Below are positions 33,601-41,361 of a stretch of DNA of 64,000 nucleotides, in pieces. The notes under the pieces are model-generated. The model ran no database searches. It was not told the DNA's origin and was given only the letters and a program-made list of their open reading frames with translations. Source of the stretch: Sanderia malayensis (Eukaryota; Cnidaria; Scyphozoa; Semaeostomeae; Pelagiidae). Made by a program: the position numbers and the translations under genes. The DNA lies in contig RQOL01000466.1 in assembly GCA_013076295.1 (NCBI GenBank), positions 5,933,080 to 5,997,079 on the forward strand, written 5' to 3'. Numbering within the stretch: position 1 is the stretch's first letter; every line of letters begins with the position of its first letter.

Positions 33601-36600
33601 TCTAAAAACTGGTAAGCTGCTAGAAACAGCCTTAACAGCTCTAAAAAAGCAAGAGGTAAAGCCACCCGATAACTCGAAGAGAACAGTAGGCATATTTGGA
33701 GACATGGTTTGGAAGATGTTGCGAGAAATTCCAGATGGCTATGCCAAAGACAGCGTCAAAATGGATATTCAACGCCTGTTTGTCCAAGTAAAACATTACA
33801 GACAAACAACAGTGCAACCAACTGTGCAGCAGCATTTTCATAACTGTCAGCAAATAGCTGATTTCGAGTTTCGAGTTTATTTTTAGCCGTTAACAACAAC
33901 ATTTTGCTGCAAATGTTGACTTTTTCTTTCGTGAAATCTACCATTTATGAATCAAAACAAACCTTACAAGGGGTAGCGATTTGCGGCGTTTTTGAAAAAA
34001 TTGTGTCACCTGAAAAACGTTTGACATGGAGTCATACTTTTCGACTGTGATGGAGGTTTAATGTCCATCAAAACAACCCGCGTGAACAGAATTGTAAGGC
34101 ATTTACACGATTTAAGTTCAAGCTTTCAGTCCAGTATTGATAACACTTGTAGCCAGCTTGTACCGTTTAAATCCGCCTTTGTGCAAGAGTTTTCGCCGTT
34201 TTTTAATTTGGATGTTTGGTTTGCCATTGTGGGACCTCTTTGTCTCGACCTTCTCATGTCTGTCTCTTCTTGGGACTTTGCGTGATCTTGTGTTATGGTC
34301 GGCTTGCTTTGATAATTGTGGGTATGCCTGGCAAAGTCTTTTGGAATGGTGCATCATTCTGATGTTACAAGAACGTTTATATTTTAACAACATTCCTCCA
34401 AATTCCCTACTTTAATAATGAACAGCTACAAAGCTGCAAAATATTTTTATATTCTATTTGCGGCATGGTTATAAACACGTTAGAATCAATAGTTTTTAAC
34501 AAACAGACTATATTTCATTTTTTGTTGCATGAGCTCTTTAGACTATGATTGCATTTCGCTGTTTTTTGTGACACTAAAGTATCATTTACTGACTTTACAG
34601 CGACGAAAAGAATGCATCAAAAACCCCAAGGTGAGACGTATTTTGTTCAGTAACAATAGTCATCAAAAGCTTATTGAGAATATTCATCATTCTTACGTTT
34701 TTAATTAAACTTCACGCGAAGACTTGTTTTCTATTATTGTAGAAAACATTTTTCTTTGTTTACCCGGCTCTCTTTCTTTGTGTGCTGAGAACATCATTCT
34801 GGAAATTGAATTAAATTAAAATATTCAACTCTTTTGAAACTTTGGCCCTGTTTACACGGTAACCGTTAGGCGCTGAAATGTTTGTTCTGAATGGGGTACC
34901 GGTCAAATATTTGTACTGATAGGCCTCGCCTTTACACGGTGCTTTTTTTGCTGGCAGACTTTCTTTGCTCGTCATGCGCAGTATGCCTTTTCAAATTTTT
35001 TTGGCGCCATATCGATGTAGTTTTTTGAATGGCGAATGAAAAGAATTGCTGTCTGGATTTCTATAGAATTACGGTCATTTAATCTATTGAACTTATGTAA
35101 TTTTACCATGACGGAATTTTTTGAAATATGGTATCTTACTGGACATTGTCAATTTTTAATGTTTTTTAAATAAATTATTTGTATTCTCCTCCTTAAGTAT
35201 GATATTTATTATTATTTAATTTAGACAGGGCTTCTCTTGATAGCAGCTAGATTTATAGCTGATCGAATTACCATGCGTGAAGAAAGTATTATTATTATTA
35301 TTATAATTATTATTATCATTATTATTATTTTTATATTCTGAAACTTATGTCGTAAAGAACGAAAACCTGCTTTTAAGTTTGGGCGCCAAATCCAACATTT
35401 TTAAATTGCACCGTCTGGTACAAAAGGCGTCTAGTAGTGGCCCCATGTTTGAATAAGAAAATTTACGTCACAATATATGACCCAACGGATTTCATTAGCG
35501 AATATATTTTTGACTGCAATGTAATGTCTTGTCGACTTATAATAGAAAAGTTACAGATTCGGCAGCTCTTGAAAATGAAGTTCAGCCTATATTAGAGCGC
35601 CCATCTACGATGAAAAGAATATCCAGTTGGGGTACTGATGTATGCGTTTTGTCCTCCGAAGTATCATTTCTTCATCTGTGTTTTCAGTTTTGAAGATTTG
35701 TTTAAGCATATCTGAGCCTTTTTGAAGTGCAGTTCAATCCCAAGCTTTCAAGACCTCGAAACATTTTAACATCCTCGATTATCTCATTCAACGTTTCTCT
35801 ATCTTGGATACAAATATTTTTTGTAATCCAGGCGTCTGGAATTTGTATTTAAAAAACCCAAACTGGCAACTCTGGTTTTATTGTGGTTTATCATCACCAA
35901 GACTAAAACTCGCGTAACAATTTTCTTTATTTTTATTGGGTCACTAAAATCTGAAACACACTGCTCTCCGAGATTCTTAGCAAGGAATAAAGGCAATAAA
36001 GGAATAACAATTTTTGCACGAGTGAAAGCTTGTATTTCACAACGGACACCACCCCTCTTCATTTGCAAGCTTCTAATTTTTAACTATTTGCCAAATCAAG
36101 ATCAAAATGTCAATTCTCGTCAACTTATGACATTTAAACTCCCGAACTAAAGTTTTAAAATGTTCTACAAATGTTTTTGCATTTCACTTAAAAAATGCAT
36201 GTGTCATTTACATTAAGTGACGCCATCTATAATATTTTCAAATGCTATCAGGGCCTATGCGTGTAGTATGATTCTTGAAGTATATGGGAGCCAAAAGTAT
36301 GATTGTTTCGATATTTTATTAGAGCAATTTATTATAAGGACTTTTAACAAACCTTTTAGTATCCCACTTTTCATTGGGGTGTCATCAAACTGCCTCTACA
36401 AATTGTGATACTGGTATCACGAAATGCAACATTTTTATTTCATTTACCGTTTTTGAGGCCTGACCCATACTGAAACTCGCATTTTGCAGTTGGGGGTCCA
36501 TATCCCATCATTTTCAGTTGTATCACCCTTTTTAGAAATTTCCATCCTGTTATACACAATTTATCTGCTAACAGCCCCGACAAGCTTAGTTTAAAGATAA

Positions 36601-39600
36601 TGACGGACAAAGGACATATGTATTGCACTAGGTTGCAGAAATTGATGTCGATCATAAAACTTGGTGATTTTTTCGTCACCTTGTGCAGTATCCTATGAAG
36701 TCTGCACCCAGGCTACATAATATAATTCTCTGCTCAGTTTAATGGCACACCATGGTATAATTTTGGATCTTGATTTTGCTCCATTGTATTTGAACCCGTG
36801 AAACTTCCGATCTTTGTTACAGGGATTGAGCCATTCTACTGTGGGGTTGAAGCAAATGTCTGAAGTAATCGAAGAATGTCTTGGGATCAAATGCAGTGTC
36901 CTTATGGGTGCCAATCTTGCAAATGAAGTAGCTAATGAAAAGTTCACTGAGACAACTATCGGTAAGACTTCAAGGTCTGTTTTATACGTCGGTACTAGCA
37001 ATCCGAACAGTGCTAGCACGGGAACGATGCCGTGTCAGGACTAAACGGTTATTGTTTCTTTTGCTCATTTATTTTGACCCCCTCCCCACGATGGCAGCAC
37101 TGAGTTCAGTGAATTGTTTTAGCATGACCAGGCACGACATATAAAGCAGACAGAGCATATGCCAAAATATTCTTACGGAAAGGGTAACCTTATGTAGCGG
37201 GTTCGTGTTTCAAATTTTGTCAAGTGACTTTTTTGGAAACTCCTAAAAACCACTTTCAAGCTAGTGCACCAGCCAGCCACGCTTATACTTCACAATACTG
37301 TAATCATATAGGTGTCAAATACAACCTAAGAAGTTATTATTAAACAACTACCCACACAACATGTTCTATTATATTTAGGTTGTAACGATACAACACAATG
37401 GGATGTGTGGAAAAACCTTTTTCACTGCAGTTATTTCAAAGTAAATGTAGTTGAGGATGCACATACAGTCGAACTTTGTGGTGCACTAAAGGTAAAGACA
37501 AGTTTTCATTTTACCGTGATATTTACATCCTGATGTCTTTCTAATGTATGTCTTGAGTCTGGATTCTCAAGACCGATGCAAGTTTTTATGTTGTGAATAA
37601 TTGTTTTTTTTTCTAAAACCCTAATTTTATAGAATATTGTTGCTGTTGGTGCTGGTCTAGTTGATGGCCTCGGGTAAGATTACAGTTAATTTTTGTTAAA
37701 GTGCCCATACAGCTTATTGCTAAAACTATAGATTCGAATGTTATATTTTTTGGATATGAAAAGCAGTTTTTGAGTGAGGCAAAAAGTGCCACTAACCACA
37801 ATCAGCAGCCACTACATGGGAATTTTGTAATTCCTCCCCAAAGCTGCAAACTCATCACAAGCCTTTAAATTTGCCATGGTGCGCCGAGCTGTTTCTAATC
37901 ATCGAAGTCTAAAAAGCAAATATCGAGCAAATACATAGTATGGGAGAAAATCGACGTCAGATTTGTTGCTTCAGTAAGGAAAAAGGCGGGGTTCTTACTA
38001 TGATGTCATATTAGTCTCGCTAGCCAAAAAATTGGGAAAATTGCGAAATATTGACACTTTTCTGTGTTATAACTCGTAAACTACCCCTCAGATTTCAAAA
38101 ACGCTTTTGGATCTGAATGTGACAAAGACAGTTTTAATTATATAAAGAGTAAAAGAAATAAGCTGTAGGGGCACTTTAAAGTATCGTTATCTTTTATAGA
38201 ACTAATGTTTAGAATTTGGATAATGTTTAAAATTTTGACGATCTTGTACTATATGATTCTCTTGTTTTTGTGAAAAAAAATTCATTAAGGTGCTTCTTAT
38301 TTATATTTCCTCTTTCCAAACTTATTGAGTTATTATGATTTAATGTTTTACTGACAATGTGGAAATGAATATCCATGTACTATGATAGTGTGAGTGGACT
38401 GCAACCAGACAAGGGGCTGCACCCAACACGGATTGAAATCGAAATGTACCTTGGTTTTGCATTAAAATATGCCGCTGGGTTTTTGAATTTATTCATTTTG
38501 AATATTGGAAAGGGGTATTTCTTGCCATTTAAATTAATAATGAAGATAACTTATTGTTTTTACTTTTCATATGTAGGTATGGTGAGAATACAAAGGCTGC
38601 TATTATACGACTAGGTATGATTGAAATGAAACTGTTTGCAAATACCTTTTACGACAATGTTAAAGAATCCACGTTTCTGGAATCCTGTGGAATTGCTGAT
38701 CTCATTGCCACATGCTACGGTGGAAGAAATCGAAAAGTCGCAGAGGCATATGTTCGCACAGGAAAGGTGATACCAAATGTTTTCCAGACTTTTGAAATAC
38801 ATGTTCTTAAACCCTAGTCAGTTTAATATTATATAGAAGAATATCATCCTTTGACAAAGTGTGAGCTCAACATACATATGTTAACTTCTTTAATCGTTTC
38901 AGACTTTAGAAGTTCTTGAAGAAGAGTTGTTGAATGGTCAAAAACTTCAAGGACCCCATACAGCACATCAAGTTAATATTTTACTCAAAAGCAGAAATAT
39001 GGAGCATCAGTAAGTTTTCATACAATTCTCTCCAATTATGTAGGTTCGTTATGGTACATGGATAATTTGTGTTGTGCAACAGGTACTACACTTTCATCTG
39101 TCTTTTCATATGAACTAAGAGATTCCAAGACAATGTGAGCATCGTGCCAAATTGTTTTCGCATTTGATTTAAATGGAAGACGGAAGGAAAGTTAGAAGAA
39201 ATGTAATTAAATATATGCTGGCCGTTTCTTGCCGGTTTTATTGTGAGTTGATCCTGAAAAGTTTATTAAATATTATTTTCAACTGGCACTAACTGCTATA
39301 GTGACGTCGCTATAGTGATGGTGATGAATGCAGGAAGGTGTTTTTTACCCCCCCCCCCATTTAAAAGACGGGTAAAATCTGGTTTAATTGGCAATACTTG
39401 GATGTCGGGGCTATGTTTGTACAAAAAAACTTATCACAGTGACCAATGGTGTGTTGTTAGAGGGAATAATCTTACATAGTTCCGAATGTTATTCAATATC
39501 AAGCAGTCAAGATCAACTTCAACTGGTGATCTTGACTGCATTGCATTTTCCAAACGCTCACGACCAGATAAAAGTGTTTTTCCACCCTTAAAGAGTTTCT

Positions 39601-39975
39601 ACATTACTATTTGAACCAAACAAGCAAAAATGTAAGGATTCTACTAACCGCCCTGGGCGGCTAATAGAGGGGGGCGCTTATTTCACACATTTTGATTTTA
39701 GGGCGGGCGCTTATTAGAGGGGGCAGTTAATAGAGGGTGGGCGCTAAATGGAGGAAATACGGTACGTTCAATTTAACTAGTCACCAGATAAAAAATATAA
39801 CAAAAGCCGTAGGAGCACTGAAACGAGATGCCAACCTGAATTGAGTAGTCTAATTCTTTTCTTCGAAATGATTATAATTTTTTTTAGGTTTCCGTTGATG
39901 ACGTCAATCTATCGCATCCTGTATGAAAAGCAGCCCGTTTCTCTCCTAATGGACACACTGTGTGAACATTTTTAA
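15593..39975 (+). CDS. GPD1: Cytosolic NAD-dependent glycerol-3-phosphate dehydrogenase, ten exons
   Basis: The enzyme interconverts dihydroxyacetone phosphate plus NADH and sn-glycerol 3-phosphate plus NAD, linking glycolysis to glycerolipid synthesis and the glycerol phosphate shuttle in the cytosol. The ten exons join with consistent phases and GT-AG borders to 347 codons, close to the animal norm of about 349. Visible motifs are the NAD-binding loop IIGAGNWGSA (about residues 10-19), [20 protein letters not shown], the Lys of SLIKG (122), [13 protein letters not shown], the catalytic Lys of CGALKN (206), and [12 protein letters not shown] (266-277). No frame break or stop is seen, so the gene looks functional. 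The introns, especially 1, 2 and 4, carry nearly all its 24 kb length and are full of transposons. Confidence 0.95.
15640..16641. other. First kilobase of GPD1 intron 1
   Basis: AT-rich non-coding sequence. I see no gene, terminal repeat or structured element here. Confidence 0.5.
16642..17640 (+). pseudogene. PIF/Harbinger transposase remnant
   Basis: Broken + strand reading in GPD1 intron 1. [17 protein letters not shown], then [13 protein letters not shown], matches the Harbinger pattern in which P(N)xxGAIDGTHI carries the first catalytic Asp (here Asn). The following [34 protein letters not shown] and GVYIVYPIL correspond to the second and third conserved blocks of the DDE nuclease. Several frame changes and stops separate them, and catalytic residues are altered, so it is dead. 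The upstream part (16642-16893) is only weakly Harbinger-like. TIRs were not found. Confidence 0.65.
17716..18933. mobile_element. TIR element (MITE-like) hosting a second TIR element
   Basis: The 5' end TACCGTAAATAACGAAATTA (17716) and the 3' end TAATTTCGTCATTTACGGTA (18914-18933) are inverted copies with one mismatch, and TA at each border may be the target duplication. The interior near both ends repeats GCGCCCC blocks separated by AATAAG-like spacers. No coding sequence of its own is visible. A related fragment lies at 39628-39766. The family is possibly Tc1/mariner-like from the TA borders. Confidence 0.8.
17920..18672. mobile_element. Nested pogo/Tigger-like MITE
   Basis: The 5' terminus CAGTGGAATCCCGCTATAAC and the 3' terminus GTTATAGCGGGATTCCATTG are inverted repeats, flanked by TA on both sides (17918-17919; 18673-18674). 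Subterminal repeats of CCGCTATTACGAAC type occur on both sides. CAGT(G/A)GAAT-type ends with TA duplication are typical of pogo/Tigger elements. It sits wholly inside the older element 17716-18933, so it inserted later. No transposase ORF is seen. Confidence 0.82.
18934..20053. other. Intron 1 sequence with a perfect palindrome
   Basis: No gene is seen. A 36-base perfect palindrome, CTGTTCCTGGTACAATAT joined to its exact complement ATATTGTACCAGGAACAG, lies at 19423-19458. It could form a cruciform. Otherwise AT-rich. Confidence 0.6.
20054..20760. mobile_element. Harbinger-like non-autonomous element with TIRs
   Basis: The left end GCCCTGTTCACACAACACAA and the right end, read inverted as GGCCTGTTCACACGACGAAA, are matched TIRs that continue into AACTAACCCAGGT on both sides. 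Internal copies of AACCTGGGTTA occur near both ends. The element carries a short Myb/SANT-like ORF at 20396-20536, a gene type that accompanies PIF/Harbinger transposases. The 3-bp target duplication was not recovered, so the superfamily is an inference. A shorter relative lies at 24923-25232. Confidence 0.75.
20396..20536 (+). pseudogene. Myb/SANT-like DNA-binding domain fragment
   Basis: [20 protein letters not shown] followed by IWAG has the W-x(6-8)-LI-x-W spacing of Myb/SANT-like domains used by Harbinger second proteins. The fragment ends after 46 codons, so only the first helices remain. The 3' rest is lost or frameshifted. It is probably a relic of the autonomous parent of the surrounding MITE. 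Confidence 0.5.
21270..21447 (+). CDS. GPD1: GPD1 exon 2
   Basis: The acceptor TATATTTAG precedes G, which completes the split Trp codon, then GSAIARIVG. The exon ends KLPDNI before GTAAGT at 21448. It carries the rest of the dinucleotide-binding segment and the [11 protein letters not shown] signature. Confidence 0.95.
21812..23784. mobile_element. Mutator-like (9-bp TSD) TIR element in GPD1 intron 2
   Basis: The termini TAGACTCATTACATTGCGTC (21812) and, inverted, TAGACTCGTTACATTGCGTC (ending 23784) match and continue to CCCTGTG and AGGGACTTATCAC on both sides, giving TIRs of about 70 bp. The flanks TCTTATGCT (21803-21811) and CCTTATGCT (23785-23793) form a 9-bp duplication with one mismatch. 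A 9-bp duplication suggests a Mutator-like element. No transposase is visible. It contains the hAT-like MITE at 22270-23125. The same terminal family occurs at 55849-56999. Confidence 0.82.
22270..23125. mobile_element. hAT-like MITE nested in the Mutator-like element
   Basis: The ends CAGGGCCTTTTTTAA and TTAAAAAAGGCCCTG are exact inverted repeats, flanked by a perfect 8-bp duplication GATTTGCG (22262-22269; 23126-23133). An 8-bp duplication and CAGGG ends are typical of hAT. The 856-bp interior has G-runs near each end and no recognisable transposase. Confidence 0.88.
24177..24245 (+). CDS. GPD1: GPD1 exon 3
   Basis: Exactly 23 codons, [20 protein letters not shown] then PHQ, between TTATTAG and GTAATA. 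Phase 0 at both sides. Confidence 0.94.
24823..24894 (+). CDS. GPD1: GPD1 exon 4
   Basis: Exactly 24 codons starting [10 protein letters not shown] and ending SLIK, between TTTTCAG and GTTTAC. It ends at the conserved Lys of the SLIKG motif. The donor GTTTAC is weaker than the others. Confidence 0.92.
24923..25232. mobile_element. Short relative of the 20.05-kb MITE
   Basis: The left end AGCCCGATCCACACTGCACA and the inverted right end AGCCCTGTCCACACTACACA are TIRs that continue into AACTAACCC(A/G)GGTT. The interior has tandem AACTAACC tetra/octamer repeats at about 25020-25075. It starts 28 bp after GPD1 exon 4. Target duplication not resolved. Confidence 0.75.
25640..26060. repeat. Diverged copy of the 37.7/40.2-kb inverted-repeat family
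   Basis: It shares blocks TTGTTGCTTCAGTAAGGA, ACTATGATGTCATAGT and AAAGTGTGTCAA with the elements at 37696-38179 and 40239-40935, in the same order. The terminal GTGCCACTATAGC-type sequence is not found, so the copy is truncated. It ends just before the Harbinger element beginning at 26067. Confidence 0.6.
26535..27365 (-). pseudogene. PIF/Harbinger transposase remnant, interrupted by a MITE
   Basis: From 27365 leftward the protein reads [20 protein letters not shown], then [20 protein letters not shown]. This is the Harbinger block VPYVIVGDDAFPL with the catalytic Asp replaced (AHNAF). A MITE (26775-27144) then splits the gene exactly between VY and YRLSRFRP. After it comes [20 protein letters not shown] and [12 protein letters not shown], the C-terminal helix with the conserved LHN. 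The N-terminal third of a normal transposase is not recognisable. It is inactive by both the insertion and residue changes. Confidence 0.72.
26775..27144. mobile_element. 370-bp MITE with TA target duplication inside the Harbinger transposase
   Basis: The ends CTCTTGTGTGCATAATAAAC and GTTTATTATGCACACAAGAG are perfect inverted repeats (one more matched base inward), flanked by TA at 26773-26774 and 27145-27146. Removing element and one TA restores the transposase reading across the junction. The interior carries repeated CCCCGCTTATT-type blocks. The TA duplication suggests a Tc1/mariner-type mobiliser. Confidence 0.9.
27989..28654 (+). repeat. Copia 5' LTR with nested MITE
   Basis: Begins TGTTGAGAATAGTTGCAC and ends GAAAACTTCAACA. 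It is 666 bp instead of 198 bp because a 460-bp MITE plus its 8-bp duplication lies at 28075-28542. Confidence 0.93.
28075..28534. mobile_element. hAT-like MITE inside the copia 5' LTR
   Basis: The ends CATAGGCGTAGA and TCTACGCCTATG are exact inverted repeats, flanked by a perfect 8-bp duplication GTTATGTT (28067-28074; 28535-28542). The 3' LTR has the single uninterrupted GTTATGTT, which proves the empty site. The interior has G/C-rich blocks near each end and no ORF of note. Confidence 0.93.
28655..28669 (+). promoter_or_regulatory. Copia primer-binding site (internal initiator-Met tRNA)
   Basis: GGTTATGGGCCCAGC directly follows the 5' LTR. It is complementary to the anticodon arm of animal initiator methionine tRNA (GCTGGGCCCATAACC), the internal primer used by copia-type elements, rather than to a tRNA 3' end. 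Confidence 0.85.
28820..32748 (+). pseudogene. Copia gag-pol polyprotein with one frame change and one stop
   Basis: Order of domains: gag ([20 protein letters not shown]), CCHC zinc knuckle [15 protein letters not shown], protease active site [11 protein letters not shown], integrase zinc region ([18 protein letters not shown]), integrase core ([23 protein letters not shown]), reverse transcriptase with YVDDIILGG, and RNase H starting [11 protein letters not shown]. Only two lesions are seen: a frame change at about 29119-29131 in gag, and an in-frame TGA at 32194-32196 between reverse transcriptase and RNase H. All catalytic motifs I can check are intact. The start ATG is at 28820. The stop overlaps the 3' LTR by six bases. 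Confidence 0.93.
32730..32940 (+). repeat. Copia polypurine tract and 3' LTR
   Basis: The purine tract GTGAGGAGGAG (32732-32742) precedes the 198-bp LTR, which begins TGTTGAGAATAG at 32743 and ends CTTCAACA at 32940. It carries the unoccupied MITE target site. Confidence 0.92.
33010..33886 (+). pseudogene. MADF-BESS protein, second gene of the Harbinger element, frame-broken
   Basis: An acidic then basic N-terminus precedes a MADF-type Myb/SANT-like domain ([20 protein letters not shown], then [12 protein letters not shown]). Next comes [20 protein letters not shown] sequence, where MADF proteins of transposons have Y-x-S-x-W, and a C-terminal BESS-like helix ([18 protein letters not shown]). 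The frame changes near 33368-33389 and again at the start. Such DNA-binding partners help Harbinger transposases enter the nucleus and bind element ends (family knowledge). It lies on the opposite strand to the transposase and near the right TIR. Confidence 0.6.
34180..36822. other. Remainder of GPD1 intron 4
   Basis: No gene is recognised. At 34853-34960 the pieces CCCTGTTTACACGG and CGCCTTTACACGGTGC look like ends of a short MITE. An ATT-rich microsatellite lies at about 35288-35335. The rest is AT-rich with no repeat partner visible in the window. Confidence 0.45.
36823..36961 (+). CDS. GPD1: GPD1 exon 5
   Basis: After the 11.9-kb intron 4 the acceptor GTTACAG is followed by [16 protein letters not shown], then [17 protein letters not shown]. 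It ends with the first base of a Gly codon before GTAAGA at 36962. The family signature KG is split by intron 4. Confidence 0.94.
37379..37491 (+). CDS. GPD1: GPD1 exon 6
   Basis: Begins with the two bases completing Gly, then [14 protein letters not shown], and ends VELCGALK before GTAAAG. The final Lys is the family's catalytic lysine. Confidence 0.94.
37633..37673 (+). CDS. GPD1: GPD1 exon 7
   Basis: A short exon of 41 bases: [13 protein letters not shown] plus two bases of Gly, between TTTATAG and GTAAGA. It joins in phase to exon 8. Confidence 0.92.
37696..38179. mobile_element. Inverted-repeat element in GPD1 intron 7
   Basis: The termini TTAAAGTGCCCATACAGCTT and AAGCTGTAGGGGCACTTTAA are inverted copies with few mismatches. 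Internal blocks TTGTTGCTTCAGTAAGGA and ACTATGATGTCAT are shared with the copies at 25640-26060 and 40239-40935. No ORF of its own. Target duplication uncertain. Confidence 0.75.
38577..38766 (+). CDS. GPD1: GPD1 exon 8
   Basis: The acceptor CATATGTAG leads to G, completing Gly, then [33 protein letters not shown] and RTGK. The donor is GTGATA, less standard, but phase and homology fix the border. Confidence 0.92.
38903..39009 (+). CDS. GPD1: GPD1 exon 9
   Basis: [20 protein letters not shown] to NMEH plus two bases of Gln, between GTTTCAG and [14 protein letters not shown] is a conserved C-terminal-domain motif. Confidence 0.93.
39503..39539. repeat. 13-bp perfect hairpin in GPD1 intron 9
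   Basis: GCAGTCAAGATCA at 39503-39515 returns inverted at 39527-39539 with an 11-base loop. Function unknown. Confidence 0.6.
39628..39766. repeat. Fragment related to the TIR element at 17716
   Basis: GGGGGCGCTTATT and GGGCGCTTATTAGAGGGGG blocks, ending GGCGCTAAATGGAGGAAATA then CGGTA, resemble the 3' end of the element at 17716-18933 (GGCGCTAATTTC...TTTACGGTA). Only one end is visible. It lies in intron 9. Confidence 0.5.
39888..39975 (+). CDS. GPD1: GPD1 exon 10 and stop
   Basis: Completes Gln, then [20 protein letters not shown] and a C-terminus ending CEHF, TAA at 39973-39975. The acceptor is TTTTTTAG. No AATAAA or ATTAAA is present between the stop and the inverted-repeat element starting near 40239. 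Confidence 0.93.
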
Positions 39976-40238
39976 GATCCTTCTTTGCTTGCCTTTGTTT
40001 TGAGTGTGATATTTCGTCATTTTATATTTGTGTTGCATAATTCAGATTATACACTATCTTATTTTATCTATTTTTTATTTTGTGTGATGTGTGTTCTTCA
40101 CGTTGCATTTGGCAGTTGTAATATATTACTTTATCCGCACTACCCTTCCACGCTAATTTTTGCTTATCTTTGTTTTTCATACCGGGATTTCCAAGAAATG
40201 TTGCTTTTTTATTTCAATCCTTTACCTAGAATTTCTTC

Positions 40239-40935
40239 AAGTGCCACTATAGCTTTTTTTTATTCTTTATACCAGGAAAACTTGCAACGCTGATTTCAAA
40301 TCTGAAAATATTTTTGAAATATGACACGTATTTCATGAGCTATGACGTGTGAAAGTGTCGATATTTCGTCACCTTCGCCATTTTTTTGACACACTTTGAG
40401 GACTGGGATCTACCTACTATGACATCATAGTAGGGACCCCGTTTTTTTCCGCACTGAAGCAACAAGTTTGACACTGATTTTCTCCCAGAAAACGAATCTT
40501 TTTATTCGTTTTTTTTTACTCACATAGTTTTAGTCACAGTTTTAGTTATCTGTGGGCACGTTCCCGCGCCGTGCCCACAGATTGGACAGTCACTACATGG
40601 AAATTTTGCATTTCAATTTTAAAGCAACTGACCGATCAAAATTGTTTAAAAATCCCATTCTGGGTAACCGACGCCCAATGTCTAACTATAAAAATATTCG
40701 TTTTCCGGGAGAAAATCACTGTCAAACTTGTTGCTTCAGTACGGTAAAAAAGACGGGGTCCCTACTATGATGTCATAGTAGGTAACTCCCAATCCTTGGA
40801 GTGTTTCACGAAAGTGTGAGGGAAAACGCCTTGTAGCTCAAAAATTACTCATGACATTAAAAAAGCAGATTCAGAATCAGCGAATTCGAATCTATAGTTT
40901 TAGCAAATAAAAAAAGGTATAGTGGCACTTTAAAG
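40239..40935. mobile_element. Fold-back element with long arms downstream of GPD1
   Basis: The left end AAGTGCCACTATAGC and the right end TATAGTGGCACTTTAAAG are inverted. The arms (about 40239-40490 and 40700-40935) are complementary over most of their length. For example, GGGACCCCGTTTTTTTCCGC opposes an AAAAAAGACGGGGTCCC stretch, and TACTATGACATCATAGTAGG is itself nearly palindromic and occurs in both arms. The centre has GTGGGCACGTTCCCGCGCC and its complement. The RNA would form a long hairpin. It starts about 265 bp after the GPD1 stop. Confidence 0.8.
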
Positions 40936-40986
40936 ATACATCAAGGAGTAGCCTGTATTTTTAACTGTCTGGGATATGTATAAATA

Positions 40987-41361
40987 CACACTTTTTTATA
41001 AGAATAAAGTCTATAAGAATATTGAGGCTCAAAATTGCTAAAATTTATGAATAATTCAAGAATAAGCTAGGCTCAACTCCGCTCAACCTACATCAAGACG
41101 GGATTGAAATAATGCTTTTCGATTAGGATCGTAGCTGTGTCATTAGATTTTGCATCATCAAATTTGTTGTTCTGTTTGCTCTTGCTGAAATTTATGATGA
41201 AGCAACACATCAAAAAAGATTTCGTGTTTTTCTTTCATCTTAAGGCGAATTTACACCTTTTTTGGGCAAGAATAATTTAAGAATAATCTTAGGCTCAAAA
41301 TCGAAAACTTTGAAGAATATTGAGGCTCGGCAAAAAATTAGGTATTCTTATAAAAAGTGTG
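40987..41361. mobile_element. Short MITE with inverted ends
   Basis: CACACTTTTTTATAAG (40987) is mirrored by CTTATAAAAAGTGTG (ending 41361). Inner blocks AAGAATATTGAGGCTC and AAGAATAA...AGGCTCA recur on both sides. TTAAGGCGAATTTACACCTT near 41240 resembles the Harbinger terminus at 26067, so part of a related element may be included. No ORF. Confidence 0.65.

Larger units (their letters stand above)
26067..34179. mobile_element. PIF/Harbinger-type element with long TIRs, split by a copia insertion
   Basis: The left end AAGGCGGATTTACACGGTAC (26067) matches, inverted, the right end ending GTTTAAATCCGCCTT (34179). The match continues inward through several blocks, for example CCTCCATCACAGTCGA and CTCCATGTCAAA, in opposite orientation on the two sides, so the TIRs are about 150-250 bp with indels. 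Inside are a - strand transposase remnant (26535-27365) and a + strand MADF-BESS gene (33010-33886), the usual gene pair of this superfamily. The copia element at 27989-32940 lies between them. Without insertions the element would be about 2.8 kb. A clean 3-bp target duplication was not seen. Confidence 0.78.

Noticed and set aside
36440..37144. ORFs around GPD1 exon 5
   Set aside because: Antisense or frame-shadow readings of exon 5 and its flanking intron.
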